Source of the DNA: Paracoccaceae bacterium
GTDB taxonomy: Bacteria > Pseudomonadota > Alphaproteobacteria > Rhodobacterales > Rhodobacteraceae
NCBI GenBank assembly: GCA_024742835.1
Contig: JANSXS010000007.1
Span: 37,302 to 101,301 of the forward strand
Direction of reading: 5' to 3'
DNA length: 64,000 nucleotides
Below the pieces are notes generated by a model. The model ran no database searches, was not told the DNA's origin, and worked only from the letters and a program-made list of their open reading frames with translations. Position 1 is the first letter of the stretch. Each line of letters opens with the position of its first letter. Position numbers and translations under genes: made by a program. Of this stretch, positions 1 to 8,623 are shown piece after piece.

Positions 1-1
1 G

Positions 2-178
2 GCGGTGCCGATTCTTGGCGTATTGACCACGACGACGCTGCTAATTTTCGGGCAGATCGTGGCCTCGTTGGCCATCGACCATTTCGGCGCTTTCGGGCTG
101 ATCCCGCGTGATATCTCTGTTTCGCGCATCCTGGCAGCGGTTCTGGTGGGCGCTGGCGCGGTCTTGTCCCGCTTTTGA
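2..178 (+). CDS. DMT-type (YdcZ/DUF606-like) transporter, C-terminal end
   Basis: The last 58 codons of a gene that begins before the window. The translation is strongly hydrophobic with two membrane segments, and holds the stretch GQIVASLAIDHFGAFGL followed by a second helix ending LVGAGAVLSRF. That arrangement is typical of the C-terminal half of YdcZ (DUF606) proteins, small inner-membrane relatives of the drug/metabolite transporter superfamily. The substrate cannot be inferred. The gene ends 106 bases before purF, with a separate upstream region between them, so the two need not be co-transcribed. Confidence 0.6.
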   Translation, partial: AVPILGVLTTTTLLIFGQIVASLAIDHFGAFGLIPRDISVSRILAAVLVGAGAVLSRF

Positions 179-240
179 CGCAGGTTCACAAGCGGGCCCG
201 CCGCCGAGTTGTGATAGTTTCGTGACATATCCGACAAGAA

Positions 241-254
241 CCCCTAAATAGGGG
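241..254. promoter_or_regulatory. Palindrome upstream of purF
   Basis: A perfect inverted repeat, CCCC-TAAATA-GGGG, lies 30 bases before the purF start codon. It could be an operator half-site or a short RNA hairpin in the leader. No known regulator is implied by the sequence. Confidence 0.3.
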
Positions 255-284
255 CCATGCGATCAGGGATTCGGAGCCACCGCC

Positions 285-1751
285 TTGTCCGACAATAAAA
301 TGCCCCCCGCCCATCCGTTCGATGACGACAAGCTGCGCGAAGAGTGCGGTATCTTCGGCGTGATCGGCGTCACCGACGCCGCGAACTTCGTCGCCCTTGG
401 CCTCCACGCGCTGCAACATCGTGGGCAAGAGGCTGGCGGCATCGTCAGTCATGACAGCGACCAGGGGTTCAATTCCGCTCGCCGGTTTGGCTATGTGCGT
501 GACAATTTTACCCGACACAGCCTGATGGAAACGCTGCCCGGCCCGCTGTCGATCGGGCATGTGCGCTATTCCACCGCCGGCGGCAAAGCCCCCGTAATCC
601 GCGATGTGCAGCCCTTTTTCGGTGAGTTTTCAATGGGCGGCGCGGCGATTGCCCATAATGGCAACATCACCAATGCCGACGCGCTGCGCCGCGAGCTGAT
701 CGAGCGCGGCTCGATCTTTCAATCCAATTCCGACAGTGAATGCATCATTCACCTCATGGCCCGCAGCCTGCAACGCACCATCCCCGAACGCATGGAAGAC
801 GCCCTGCGCCGAGTTGAAGGCGCGTTTTCCGTGGTGGCCATGACATCGGAAAAACTGATTGGTGTGCGCGACCCGCTTGGCGTGCGTCCTCTGGTGCTGG
901 GACAGGTGGCCGATGGGTGGGTGCTGAGCTCGGAAACCTGCGCGCTGGATATCATTGGCGCGCGGTTCGTGCGCGAAATCGCCCCCGGCGAAATGGTTGT
1001 GATCTCAGACAAGGGCGTTGAAAGCCACCGGCCGTTCCGCCCACGCAAATCACGGTTCTGCATCTTTGAACATGTCTATTTCTCGCGCCCCGATTCGATC
1101 ATCGGCGGGCAGTCGGTGTATGAGACGCGCCGACAGATCGGCATCGAGCTGGCCAAGGAAAGCCCGGTCGAAGCGGATCTTGTCTGACCGGTACCGGATT
1201 CCGGCACGCCCGGTGCCATTGGCTATAGCCAGCAATCGGGCATTCCCTTTGCCATGGGCATCATCCGCAACCAGTATATGGGCCGCACCTTTATCGAACC
1301 GACAGAGCAGATCCGCAACATGGGTGTGCGGCTCAAGCTGAACGTCAACCGCGCGCTGGTCGAGGGCAAGCGCATCATCCTTGTAGATGACAGCGTGGTG
1401 CGCGGCACCACCTCGCGCAAGATCAAGGAAATGATCCTTGATGCCGGTGCCAAGGAGGTGCATTTCCGCATCGCTTCACCGCCCACGGCATGGCCCTGTT
1501 TCTACGGCGTGGATACGCCCAACCGCGACAAGCTGTTGGCCGCGACCATGTCCGAAGACGAGATGCGCGACCATCTGGCCGTGGACAGCCTGAAATTCAT
1601 CTCGCTGGACGGTCTGTACCGCGCCGTGGGCGAGGCCGAGGGCCGGGATACCGCCAACCCGCAATATTGCGACGCGTGTTTTTCCGGCGATTATCCGGTG
1701 GCCCCAACCGACCAGATCGAAAAGGGCTTTGAACTCAAGGCCGCCGAATAG
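285..1751 (+). pseudogene. purF: Amidophosphoribosyltransferase, interrupted by an in-frame TGA
   Basis: PurF makes phosphoribosylamine from PRPP and glutamine, the first step of purine synthesis. Read straight through, the frame gives 488 residues, the normal family length. An N-terminal class II glutaminase domain begins at the nucleophile Cys in EECGIFGV (residue 21). The C-terminal phosphoribosyltransferase domain holds the PRPP loop VLVDDSVVRGTTSRK-like segment (ILVDDSVVRGTTSRK). A TGA at 1185–1187 interrupts the frame within ADLV-stop-PVPDSGTPGAIG, where I recall relatives having Cys, so one base change (TGC or TGT to TGA) explains it. Both sides keep the same frame. The TTG start at 285 has GGAG 8 bases upstream; ATG at 300 is an alternative. 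It could be a real nonsense mutation, leaky readthrough or a sequencing error. Confidence 0.9.
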
Positions 1752-1772
1752 CACGACGGTGTACCCCCCGTC

Positions 1773-2207
1773 TTATGGTTGTGATGTGCGGACCGGCGGG
1801 ATCGCGTAAGTCAGGCTGGCCCGCGCTACGGGCTCGGTCATGCCGTCGGAAAAGATCAGCACGTCCCCCACGGCCAGACTGCGCCCCAGTTTCAGCACGC
1901 GGCTTTCGGCGATCAGATCCGCGTTCGCGGCGGGTTTGCGCATGAAATCAATCGCGCAATTTGTGGTCACGGTCAGCGCCTCGCGTCCGATCATCCCAAG
2001 CAGCGTGATATAGAACGCCACATCCGCCAACGCAAAGATAGCCGGGCCGGACACCGTGCCGCCGGGCCGCAAATGCCGGTCACCGACATTCAACCGCACA
2101 GACGAGCGCATCTCTTCCAGGGCTTCGATGGTGAAATCGTTCTTCACCTGCGGAAAGACTTGGGAAAGAAATTCCGTCACCTCCGTCGCTGACAGCTTGA
2201 GCGTCAT
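1773..2207 (-). CDS. PaaI-family hotdog thioesterase
   Basis: A 144-residue single hotdog-fold protein. The segment RPGGTVSGPAIFALADVAFY matches the active-site region of PaaI/YbgC-like acyl-CoA thioesterases, where the Gly-rich turn and the acidic residue in the long helix position the thioester. It probably hydrolyses short or aromatic acyl-CoA in the cytoplasm. I chose the ATG at 2207 because AAGGAG lies 6 bases before it; a GTG at 2222 would put that ribosome site inside the gene. It is divergent from the enoyl-CoA hydratase, sharing a 57-base promoter region, which suggests a joint role in acyl-CoA metabolism. Confidence 0.8.
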   Translation of the reverse strand: MTLKLSATEVTEFLSQVFPQVKNDFTIEALEEMRSSVRLNVGDRHLRPGGTVSGPAIFALADVAFYITLLGMIGREALTVTTNCAIDFMRKPAANADLIAESRVLKLGRSLAVGDVLIFSDGMTEPVARASLTYAIPPVRTSQP

Positions 2208-2264
2208 GCTTTTCTCCTTCACGGTTGCGCGATAGAAGGATCACAAGCGCAACGGAGAGACAAG

Positions 2265-3053
2265 ATGGCAATCCTCGACAGACAAGATCACGGGCCGGTT
2301 GCCCGGCTTACCCTCAACAATCCCGAAAAGCTTAACGCGCTGTCCGACGCGATGCTTGCGGCGCTCTCCGAGACATTCGCGGATATCGCCGCAAATGACG
2401 CGATCCGCGTGGTTACACTCGCCGGTACCGGCAAGGCGTTCTGCGCCGGGCATGACCTCAAGGAAATGACCCAGGGACGGCAGGCAGAAGATGGCGGGCG
2501 CGCCTATTTCGCCGATCTTTTCACCCGCTGTTCCAAGGTGATGACCGCGATCCGCGACCTGCCCCAGCCGGTCATTGCCGCCCCGCACGGCATCGCCACC
2601 GCAGCCGGATGCCAGCTTGTCGCGTCCTGCGATCTGGCCGTTGCGGCCCATGACACGCGCTTTGGCGTCAACGGGGTGAATATCGGGCTGTTCTGCTCGA
2701 CCCCGATGGTGGCCCTGTCGCGCAACGTGCCACGCAAGCAGGCTTTCGAGATGCTGACAACCGGTAGCTTCATCGACACCGACCGCGCGCAAGCCATCGG
2801 CCTGATCAACAAGGCCGTCCCCGCCGAGGATCTTGACGCGGCGACGCTGGAACTGGCCGAAACCATCGCGTCCAAGCTGGGGGCGGCAGTCAAGGTCGGC
2901 AAGCAAGCGTTTTACCAGCAGCTCGAAATGGGGCTGGAAGAAGCCTACGACTATACCCGCGACGTGATGGTGGAAAACATGCTCTGGCGCGACACCGAAG
3001 AAGGTATCAGCGCCTTTATCGAAAAGCGCCCGCCCGAATGGAACCAAGCCTGA
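2265..3053 (+). CDS. Enoyl-CoA hydratase/isomerase family protein (ECHDC3-like)
   Basis: A 262-residue crotonase-fold protein. The oxyanion-hole segments are visible: GKAFCAGHDLKEM near residue 60 and a second loop HGIATAAGCQLVASCDLAVA near residues 108–128. The usual catalytic Glu pair of true hydratases is not obvious: the position after the second loop reads FGVNGVNIGLFCSTP. That pattern resembles the ECHDC3 branch, whose reaction is poorly defined. GGAG precedes the ATG at a normal distance. It is paired divergently with a thioesterase and followed by a clear terminator, so it is probably a single-gene transcript. Confidence 0.82.
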   Translation: MAILDRQDHGPVARLTLNNPEKLNALSDAMLAALSETFADIAANDAIRVVTLAGTGKAFCAGHDLKEMTQGRQAEDGGRAYFADLFTRCSKVMTAIRDLPQPVIAAPHGIATAAGCQLVASCDLAVAAHDTRFGVNGVNIGLFCSTPMVALSRNVPRKQAFEMLTTGSFIDTDRAQAIGLINKAVPAEDLDAATLELAETIASKLGAAVKVGKQAFYQQLEMGLEEAYDYTRDVMVENMLWRDTEEGISAFIEKRPPEWNQA

Positions 3054-3073
3054 TCCAGATAACCGTCTGGATC

Positions 3074-3118
3074 AAAACAGGTATGGCGCGCCCTCACACG
3101 GCGCGCCACATCTGTTTT
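3074..3118 (+). terminator. Terminator after the enoyl-CoA hydratase gene
   Basis: A GGCGCGCC arm at 3085–3092 pairs with a second GGCGCGCC at 3100–3107 across a 7-base loop. The stem is extended by AAAACAG against CTGTTTT and ends in a T-rich run. A second small hairpin (GATCCAGA/TCTGGATC, 3052–3073) sits directly before it over the stop codon. Confidence 0.75.
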
Positions 3119-3181
3119 GGACGCCGTCCCCGTGGCAGCAAGCCCTTTCCAAACCGCCCCTGATCCCCTAGATCACACAAT

Positions 3182-4546
3182 ATGACACAGACACTTCACA
3201 TCGTCGGCGGCGGCATGGCCGGGTCCGAAGCAGCATGGCAAGCCGCGCGCATGGGCGTGCCCGTCGTGATCCACGAAATGCGCCCCCATACCGGCACCTT
3301 TGCCCATCAGACCGGCGATTTGGCGGAAATGGTTTGTTCCAATTCCTTTCGGTCGGATGATGACGAACAAAACGCCGTTGGCCTGCTACACTGGGAAATG
3401 CGCGCCGCCGACGGGCTGATCATGCAGACGGCGGACAAACACCGCCTGCCCGCCGGCGGCGCGCTTGCCGTGGACCGCGAAGCGTTCGCGCGCGATGTGA
3501 CCGCCACGTTGCGCGCCCTGCCCAATGTCACCGTCAAGGCGGGGGAAATCACCGATCTGCCCGATCAAGGCCACTGGATCTTTGCCACCGGGCCGTTGAC
3601 CTCCACCGCGCTCGGACAGGCCATCGCACGCGAAACCGGCACCGACAGGCTGGCCTTTTTCGACGCCATCGCGCCGATTGTCTACCATGACAGCATAGAC
3701 ATGTCGAAAGCGTGGATGCAGTCGCGCTATGACAAGGGCGAAACAGAGGAAGAGCGCACCGCCTATCTCAACTGCCCGATGGATCGCGATCAATACGAGG
3801 CGTTTATCGACGCGCTTCTGACGGCCGAAAAGACCGAGTTTCACGACGGCGAAACCGCGACCTATTTCGACGGTTGCCTGCCCATCGAGGTGATGGCCGA
3901 ACGCGGCCGCGAGACCCTGCGTCATGGCCCGATGAAGCCGGTTGGCCTGACCAATCCACATGCGCCGGATGTCAAACCCTGGGCCATCGTACAGCTGCGC
4001 CGCGACAACGCGCTTGGCACACTTTACAATATCGTCGGGTTTCAGACAAAGATGAAGTACGGCGCGCAAGCGGCTGTTTTCAAAACTATTCCTGGCCTGG
4101 AAAATGCCAGTTTCGCGCGGCTTGGCGGCATTCATCGCAACACGTTCCTGAACTCGCCCACGCTTCTGGACGATCAGATGCGCCTGCGGGCCAAGCCGAA
4201 TATCCGCTTTGCCGGGCAGATCACCGGTGTCGAGGGCTATGTGGAATCGGCTGCGATGGGCCTTCTTGCGGGGCGTCTGGCCGCGGCAGAGATCCTGGGC
4301 CAGCCGGTGCCCGCGCCGCCACAGGACACGGCGATGGGCGCGCTTATCCACCACATCACCGGTGGCGCCGAGGCAAAGACGTTTCAGCCCATGAACGTGA
4401 ATTTCGGCCTGTTCCGCCCTGTGGACGGGTTCAAGGGCGGGCGGCGAGGACGGCGGGACCGCTACAAAGCCTACACCGACCGGGCCAAATCGGCCTGGTC
4501 CGCGTGGCTTGAGGGCACCAAAATGGACATTCCCGCGCCGGTGTGA
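3182..4546 (+). CDS. trmFO: Methylenetetrahydrofolate–tRNA-(uracil-54-C5)-methyltransferase
   Basis: A 454-residue flavoprotein that makes ribothymidine-54 in the tRNA T-loop, using methylenetetrahydrofolate and FADH2. The N-terminal FAD-binding glycine motif is [15 protein letters not shown] (residues 6–20). [12 protein letters not shown] holds Cys52, and [16 protein letters not shown] holds Cys232. These two cysteines correspond to the conserved functional cysteines of Trm[15 protein letters not shown] near the C-terminus is another family hallmark. It is the first gene of a tight rightward run: the methyltransferase starts 12 bases after its stop and gluQ follows, so all three may be one tRNA-related transcript. 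Confidence 0.96.
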   Translation: MTQTLHIVGGGMAGSEAAWQAARMGVPVVIHEMRPHTGTFAHQTGDLAEMVCSNSFRSDDDEQNAVGLLHWEMRAADGLIMQTADKHRLPAGGALAVDREAFARDVTATLRALPNVTVKAGEITDLPDQGHWIFATGPLTSTALGQAIARETGTDRLAFFDAIAPIVYHDSIDMSKAWMQSRYDKGETEEERTAYLNCPMDRDQYEAFIDALLTAEKTEFHDGETATYFDGCLPIEVMAERGRETLRHGPMKPVGLTNPHAPDVKPWAIVQLRRDNALGTLYNIVGFQTKMKYGAQAAVFKTIPGLENASFARLGGIHRNTFLNSPTLLDDQMRLRAKPNIRFAGQITGVEGYVESAAMGLLAGRLAAAEILGQPVPAPPQDTAMGALIHHITGGAEAKTFQPMNVNFGLFRPVDGFKGGRRGRRDRYKAYTDRAKSAWSAWLEGTKMDIPAPV

Positions 4547-4558
4547 TTAACTCATCCC

Positions 4559-5173
4559 ATGCCTGACACCTTTTTTGACAAGGTCTACGCCACGACCGAT
4601 CCTGAACGCACACGCGCCCTTTATGACGATTGGGCCGACAGTTACGATGATGAACTGACACAAAACGCCTATGCAACGCCGAACCGCGTGGCCTGCGCGC
4701 TTGCCCGCTATCTCGAAGACAAGACCGCGCCCGTGCTGGATTTCGGCTGTGGCACCGGCCTGTCGGGAGTGGCCCTGCACGAGGCGGGCCTGACCAACGT
4801 CGACGGCATGGACCCAAGCGCCGACATGCTGGCCCAGGCGCAGCCCAAACAAGTGTATCGTGACCTGCACCGGATCGCACTGGAAAATCCGGAACCGATC
4901 CCGAAGGACCGTTACAGTGCCATCTGCTGCGCCGGTGTGATCGGTCCGGGCGCGGCCCCGGCCAGCACCATCGACATGGTGATGCATCCGTTGCCGCCAG
5001 GCGGCTTTCTGGGTATCAGCCTGAATGATCACGCCATCGCAAAGCGCGTCTTTGAATCTGCGCTGAACCAGTGGATAGATTGCGGCGCAGCCAGCCTCTT
5101 GATGCGCGAATATGGTGCGCATTTGCCGGGTCAAAACATCAAGGCCTTTGTGTACGTGCTTGAAAAAAATTGA
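4559..5173 (+). CDS. Class I SAM-dependent methyltransferase
   Basis: A 204-residue Rossmann-fold methyltransferase. The SAM-binding motif I is VLDFGCGTGLSGVAL (about residues 59–73) and the acidic motif II is NVDGMDPSADML. An N-terminal YDDWADSYDDEL segment resembles the small WBSCR27-like/UbiE-like group. The substrate is unknown. It sits between two tRNA-modification genes, and its stop codon overlaps the gluQ start (TTGA), so translation is probably coupled. A role in RNA or cofactor methylation is only a guess from position. Confidence 0.8.
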   Translation: MPDTFFDKVYATTDPERTRALYDDWADSYDDELTQNAYATPNRVACALARYLEDKTAPVLDFGCGTGLSGVALHEAGLTNVDGMDPSADMLAQAQPKQVYRDLHRIALENPEPIPKDRYSAICCAGVIGPGAAPASTIDMVMHPLPPGGFLGISLNDHAIAKRVFESALNQWIDCGAASLLMREYGAHLPGQNIKAFVYVLEKN

Positions 5174-6024
5174 CTTTCGCTACACGCTTTGCCCCATCGC
5201 CCACCGGACCGCTGCATCTGGGCCACGCCTATTCGGCGCTGGTCGCGCATGACATGGCCCGCGCCGCCAAGGGGCGGTTTCACCTGCGGATCGACGATCT
5301 GGACCGCGCCCGCGCCCGCTCCGAGTGGGAAGGCGCGATCAAGGCCGATCTGTACTGGCTGGGGCTTGACTGGCCCACACCCGTATGGCGACAATCCGAA
5401 CGTCTGCCGATCTACCGCGACGCCTTGCAACGGCTATGGGACATGGGGCTGCTATACCCGTGCGGCTGCACACGCGCCGATATTCGTGCCGCCGCCGACG
5501 CCCCGCAAGAAGGTGCGGGGCTTTATGGCCCTGACGGACTGATCTATCCGGGCACCTGCCGTCCCGCTACACCGCATATCGGCCCCTTGCCCGATGGCGC
5601 GCTGCGCCTTGACATGGCACGGGCCTGCGCGCGGATCGGCACGCCGCTGGCCTTTACAGAAACCGGGAGTGGCCCGGATGACAGCACCGGGCGCATCACC
5701 CCCACCGACCTGCCGACACATGTGGGCGATGTGGCGCTGGCCCGCCCCGGCATGGGCGCGGCCTATCATCTGGCCATCGTGATCGACGACGCCGATCAGG
5801 AAATCACCCATGTTGTGCGCGGACAGGATCTGTTCGAGGCCACCCAGATCCATGTGCTGCTGCAAAAGCTGCTTGGCCTGCCCACACCGATCTACCACCA
5901 TCACCGCCTGATCCGCGACGAGGCGGGCAAGCGGCTGGCGAAACGGGATGATGCGCGCGCGCTGAGATTATATCACGAAATGGGCAAAACGCCGCAGGAC
6001 ATCCGCGCGATGGTCGGGCTGTAG
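5170..6024 (+). CDS. gluQ: Glutamyl-Q tRNA(Asp) synthetase
   Basis: A 284-residue truncated glutamyl-tRNA-synthetase paralogue (also called gluQRS or yadB). It activates glutamate and attaches it to queuosine-34 of tRNA-Asp, without an anticodon-binding domain. The class I signature HLGH lies at residues 16–19 after RFAPSPTGP, and the KMSKS equivalent is KRLAKRDD near residue 256. A zinc-binding CGC plus later Cys (YPCGCTRADI … YPGTC) lies between them. The start is TTG, overlapping the upstream stop by TTGA; no strong ribosome site is seen, consistent with coupling. Confidence 0.94.
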   Translation: MTFATRFAPSPTGPLHLGHAYSALVAHDMARAAKGRFHLRIDDLDRARARSEWEGAIKADLYWLGLDWPTPVWRQSERLPIYRDALQRLWDMGLLYPCGCTRADIRAAADAPQEGAGLYGPDGLIYPGTCRPATPHIGPLPDGALRLDMARACARIGTPLAFTETGSGPDDSTGRITPTDLPTHVGDVALARPGMGAAYHLAIVIDDADQEITHVVRGQDLFEATQIHVLLQKLLGLPTPIYHHHRLIRDEAGKRLAKRDDARALRLYHEMGKTPQDIRAMVGL

Positions 6025-6042
6025 CCCAGAACAGCGGCGGGT

Positions 6043-6405
6043 TCAGTCGGCCATGGGGGCCATGATTTCCACCTCGTCACCGTCCCGCACGGCGCTGTAG
6101 AAACAGCTTCTCCGGTTGGTATGGCACGCAGGCCCGGTTTGCTCGACGAGCACCAAAAGGCAATCGCGGTCGCAATCCACCCGCAGTTCGACAAGGGTCT
6201 GCACATGGCCAGAGCTTTCGCCCTTGATCCAGAACGCCTGCCGTGACCGGCTCCAATAGGTGACGCGCCCGGTGTCCAGCGTACGGGCCACGGCTTCGGC
6301 ATTCATCCACGCCATCATCAGAACCTCGCCGGTCGCCGCCTCCTGGGCAATCGCCGGAATCAGACCTTTGTCGTTGTAGCGCAAACTTGACGGATCGAAG
6401 ATCAT
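6043..6405 (-). CDS. hisI: Phosphoribosyl-AMP cyclohydrolase
   Basis: A 120-residue stand-alone HisI, which opens the purine ring of phosphoribosyl-AMP in histidine synthesis. The metal-binding cluster VDCDRDCLL (residues about 79–87) and the signature [13 protein letters not shown] (about 95–107) are intact. It is not fused to HisE. It points left, convergent with gluQ, and is divergent from the NifU-like gene with only 66 bases between start codons. No other his gene is nearby. Confidence 0.96.
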   Translation of the reverse strand: MIFDPSSLRYNDKGLIPAIAQEAATGEVLMMAWMNAEAVARTLDTGRVTYWSRSRQAFWIKGESSGHVQTLVELRVDCDRDCLLVLVEQTGPACHTNRRSCFYSAVRDGDEVEIMAPMAD

Positions 6406-6471
6406 GGGAGAAACCTTTTGAAACTTTGCCTTGGCCCCTTACCTATGGGGTCGGGCCGGAAAGGGAAAGCC

Positions 6472-6918
6472 ATGAGCGGCGACAGCGATCTTATCAAACT
6501 CTACTCGTCACGTATCCTCGCGTTGGCAGCAGACATGCCCCATGCCGGTCGTCTGGACGCGCCAGATGCAACAGCCAAGCGGCGCGCGCCGCTATGCGGG
6601 TCCAACGTCACAGTCGATCTGAAAACAGACGGCAACCGGATCACCGACTACGCCGCCGACGTGAAAGCCTGCGCCCTTGGCCAGGCCGCCGCCAGCGTAG
6701 TGGGCCATGCCATAATCGGCTGCACCGAGGATCAGGTCACGCAGGCGCGCGACGCGCTCAAGGCAATGCTGAAAGCCGACGGGCCGACGCCGCCCGCGCC
6801 CTTTGACGGGCTCGACGTGTTGCGGCCCGCGCGCGACTACAAGAATCGCCATGCCTCTATCCTACTGACACTGGAAGCGGTGGCCGACGCCATGCACGAG
6901 GCCCGCGCCTCGGCGTGA
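6472..6918 (+). CDS. NifU-like iron–sulfur scaffold-family protein
   Basis: A 148-residue protein with a NifU_N/IscU-type fold. Cysteines occur in RAPLCGSNVTVDL and in VKACALGQAAAS, at the first two cluster-ligand positions of IscU/SufU. The third ligand position appears changed: the family's R-x-C motif reads KNRHASILL, with Ala in place of Cys. Two-Cys versions may handle clusters differently from true scaffolds or serve another role. The ATG at 6472 follows GGAAAGGGAAAG. The heme-sensor gene follows on the same strand 80 bases later. Confidence 0.8.
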   Translation: MSGDSDLIKLYSSRILALAADMPHAGRLDAPDATAKRRAPLCGSNVTVDLKTDGNRITDYAADVKACALGQAAASVVGHAIIGCTEDQVTQARDALKAMLKADGPTPPAPFDGLDVLRPARDYKNRHASILLTLEAVADAMHEARASA

Positions 6919-6998
6919 CGGCGGTATGATACCCGGCGCGGCTTTCCCGTCGCTGGTTTCAGGCTATCTTCGGCATAACCAATGCTGGAGAGCCCCGG

Positions 6999-8237
6999 AT
7001 GATCGACCAGAACAGCGCCGCGATCGGGCGTTTCGACAAGTCCTTTCTCGTCCATATGATAAAGGATTTCTTCCTGATCCTCCTGCTGGTGACAATTGTC
7101 GAATTCACCATCAAGGCGGGGATGGTTTATTACAATTACACGACCAACGGACAGACCGAAGCCGCCCGCGTCACGGAAAACCTGTCCGATAATGTGCGCT
7201 CCATCATGCGCAACGAGGGCGGGCCGGTCGCAGCGCGCACGATGTATCCAATTCTTGAAACAAACTGGAACGATCTGGGGTACAAGGTGGCAATCGTGCC
7301 CGCGCCTGTCACCGTGACCTCCATCGAGGAAAATTTCGGTTTCACCCCCGAAGGCATCCCCGCCGGCCCCTGGCCCGAAGGGCGTCACAAGACCGCCAGC
7401 GAGGACATCACCGCAGAGCCGTTTTGCCTTGCCTGCCATACATCTGCCGATGTGGGCGACGTTCTGGGCACAGTGATCGTACGCAATTATCTTGCCAAGG
7501 ATTTTGCGATCTGGCTCAAGGATATCCAGCTTTCGGGCGGGCTGGCCATCGGCAAGATCCTGTTGCACTCCGTCCTTCTGTTCCTGATCCTGCGCGCCCG
7601 GATGGAGCCGCTGATCGGCCTGCGGTCGGTCGTTTCCAACCTCGCGCGGGCCTATGGCGGGCTGCATCACCGCGCCGATATCCGCACCGCGGACGAATTC
7701 GGCGCGCTTGCCCGCGACCTCAACCAGTTTCTGGATCGCATCAGCCGCGTGATCGGTGAACTGGATCAGGTTCTGGGCCGTGTCGTCACCGTCAATGACG
7801 ACATCGTGCGCGTACAAGGCGATCTGCGTGACCGCATCGACACCGTGATAAGCCGCCTGCGCAAGTTGGAACGCGGAGCGATGATTTCCGCCAAAGGCGA
7901 GCCGCGCCTGTCGCAACGCTGGTTCGAGGCCGCGCGCCTGTCGGTGCTTGCGCATAAAGAGCGGCCAGACGATGCCGAGGCCACAGCCGCCCTGCTGGAC
8001 GAGCTGCAAGAGGTCATCGCCAGCGCAGAGGCCCAGATCGGAAATTCCGAGGCATTGTTCAAGGATCTGGCCGATCTGGGGGCCGAATCCGAAACGCTGC
8101 GCGATGCCATGTCCGAAATGACCCGGCTGGAAGAACGACTAAAGGCGATCATCGAAACCGGCAGCACCCTTGTTCAGCGTGTGCGTCCCGATGCAAACCA
8201 GGCTAGCGGAACATCACAAGCACCGGAACAAGCATAA
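6999..8237 (+). CDS. Membrane-bound c-heme HAMP sensor without an output domain
   Basis: A 412-residue protein. Membrane helix 1 covers residues about 22–44, a periplasmic domain residues 45–177, and helix 2 residues about 178–199. A HAMP-like region follows (residues 200–250, ending ADEFGALARDLNQFLDRIS), then a long charged, probably coiled-coil tail. The periplasmic part ends with EPFCLACHTSA, a CxxCH c-type heme attachment site at residues 143–147. The layout resembles the periplasmic heme domains of Tll0287/DUF3365-type sensors. No histidine kinase, cyclase or methyl-accepting domain is visible, so it may pass a redox, NO or oxygen signal to a separate partner. GGAGAG lies upstream of the ATG. 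Confidence 0.7.
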   Translation: MIDQNSAAIGRFDKSFLVHMIKDFFLILLLVTIVEFTIKAGMVYYNYTTNGQTEAARVTENLSDNVRSIMRNEGGPVAARTMYPILETNWNDLGYKVAIVPAPVTVTSIEENFGFTPEGIPAGPWPEGRHKTASEDITAEPFCLACHTSADVGDVLGTVIVRNYLAKDFAIWLKDIQLSGGLAIGKILLHSVLLFLILRARMEPLIGLRSVVSNLARAYGGLHHRADIRTADEFGALARDLNQFLDRISRVIGELDQVLGRVVTVNDDIVRVQGDLRDRIDTVISRLRKLERGAMISAKGEPRLSQRWFEAARLSVLAHKERPDDAEATAALLDELQEVIASAEAQIGNSEALFKDLADLGAESETLRDAMSEMTRLEERLKAIIETGSTLVQRVRPDANQASGTSQAPEQA

Positions 8238-8270
8238 AAAAAACCGCCGCACGCTGGGACAGCGGCGGCG
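8236..8270 (-). terminator. Terminator for the leftward small-protein gene
   Basis: CCGCCGC (8244–8250) pairs with GCGGCGG (8261–8267). Read leftwards, the hairpin is followed by an unbroken run of eight T (8243–8236). It lies about 150 bases beyond the stop of the small membrane-protein gene and directly at the stop of the heme-sensor gene. It may work for both but has its T-run only on the minus strand. Confidence 0.7.
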
Positions 8271-8420
8271 GCAGTAATGCGTTTTCGTGGGTCCGTCGCG
8301 TGGCCCGGAGCGAGGCGAAAGCCCTCGGGCGCAGACGATGGGACAGTGAAAGGCGCGTCAGGTTTGGGACAGGAGACGCGGTTTCAGGCGACGGTCACGA
8401 AAGATCGCAGGCAGAAAAGG

Positions 8421-8543
8421 TTAAAGGACCCCCGGCAGGTAGAGCGCACCAATCAGAATGATGCTAAGCGCGGCGGCCCCGATGAAATCCCCCAACAAAG
8501 TATCGCTGGAGCGGCGGGCGGCTGTCTTGATCTGGCTGAGCAT
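8421..8543 (-). CDS. 40-residue single-span membrane protein, putatively SOS-regulated
   Basis: A previously overlooked-size gene with a start ATG at 8543 and GGAG 7 bases upstream. The product has a basic N-terminal third (KTAARRSSD), then a single hydrophobic helix from about residue 20 to the end (FIGAAALSIILIGALYLPG). It should be an inner-membrane peptide with a cytoplasmic N-terminus. It has its own leader, a GTTC-N7-GTTC box 66–80 bases upstream and a strong downstream terminator. In concept it resembles SidA of Caulobacter, a LexA-controlled small membrane division inhibitor, but I see no sequence match. A two-codon minigene (ATG ACC TGA, 8566–8558) with its own AAAGGAG precedes it. 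Confidence 0.7.
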   Translation of the reverse strand: MLSQIKTAARRSSDTLLGDFIGAAALSIILIGALYLPGVL

Positions 8544-8608
8544 TGGCAAGCTCCTTATCAGGTCATTTATGTTGCTCCTTTGTTCTCATTTCGCGGGCGT
8601 GATGTAAA

Positions 8609-8623
8609 GAACTTTATGAGAAC
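8609..8623 (-). promoter_or_regulatory. LexA-type SOS box, GTTC-N7-GTTC
   Basis: On the minus strand GTTC-TCATAAA-GTTC is an exact match to the direct-repeat SOS box of alphaproteobacterial LexA. A third GTTC lies 6 bases further upstream (8630–8633). It is placed between the recG stop and the start of the 40-residue protein, in an AT-rich promoter-like stretch, so it should control the small gene and not recG. Confidence 0.65.

Noticed and set aside
1185..1230. Possible selenocysteine codon in purF, with small inverted repeats (CCGGTACCGG, GGCAC/GTGCC) after the TGA
   Set aside because: The hairpins are short and lack a typical bacterial SECIS shape; PurF is not a known selenoprotein. A nonsense mutation or sequencing error is simpler.
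3052..3118. Two adjacent hairpins as a possible recombination site
   Set aside because: Position directly after a stop codon and a T-rich end fit a terminator.
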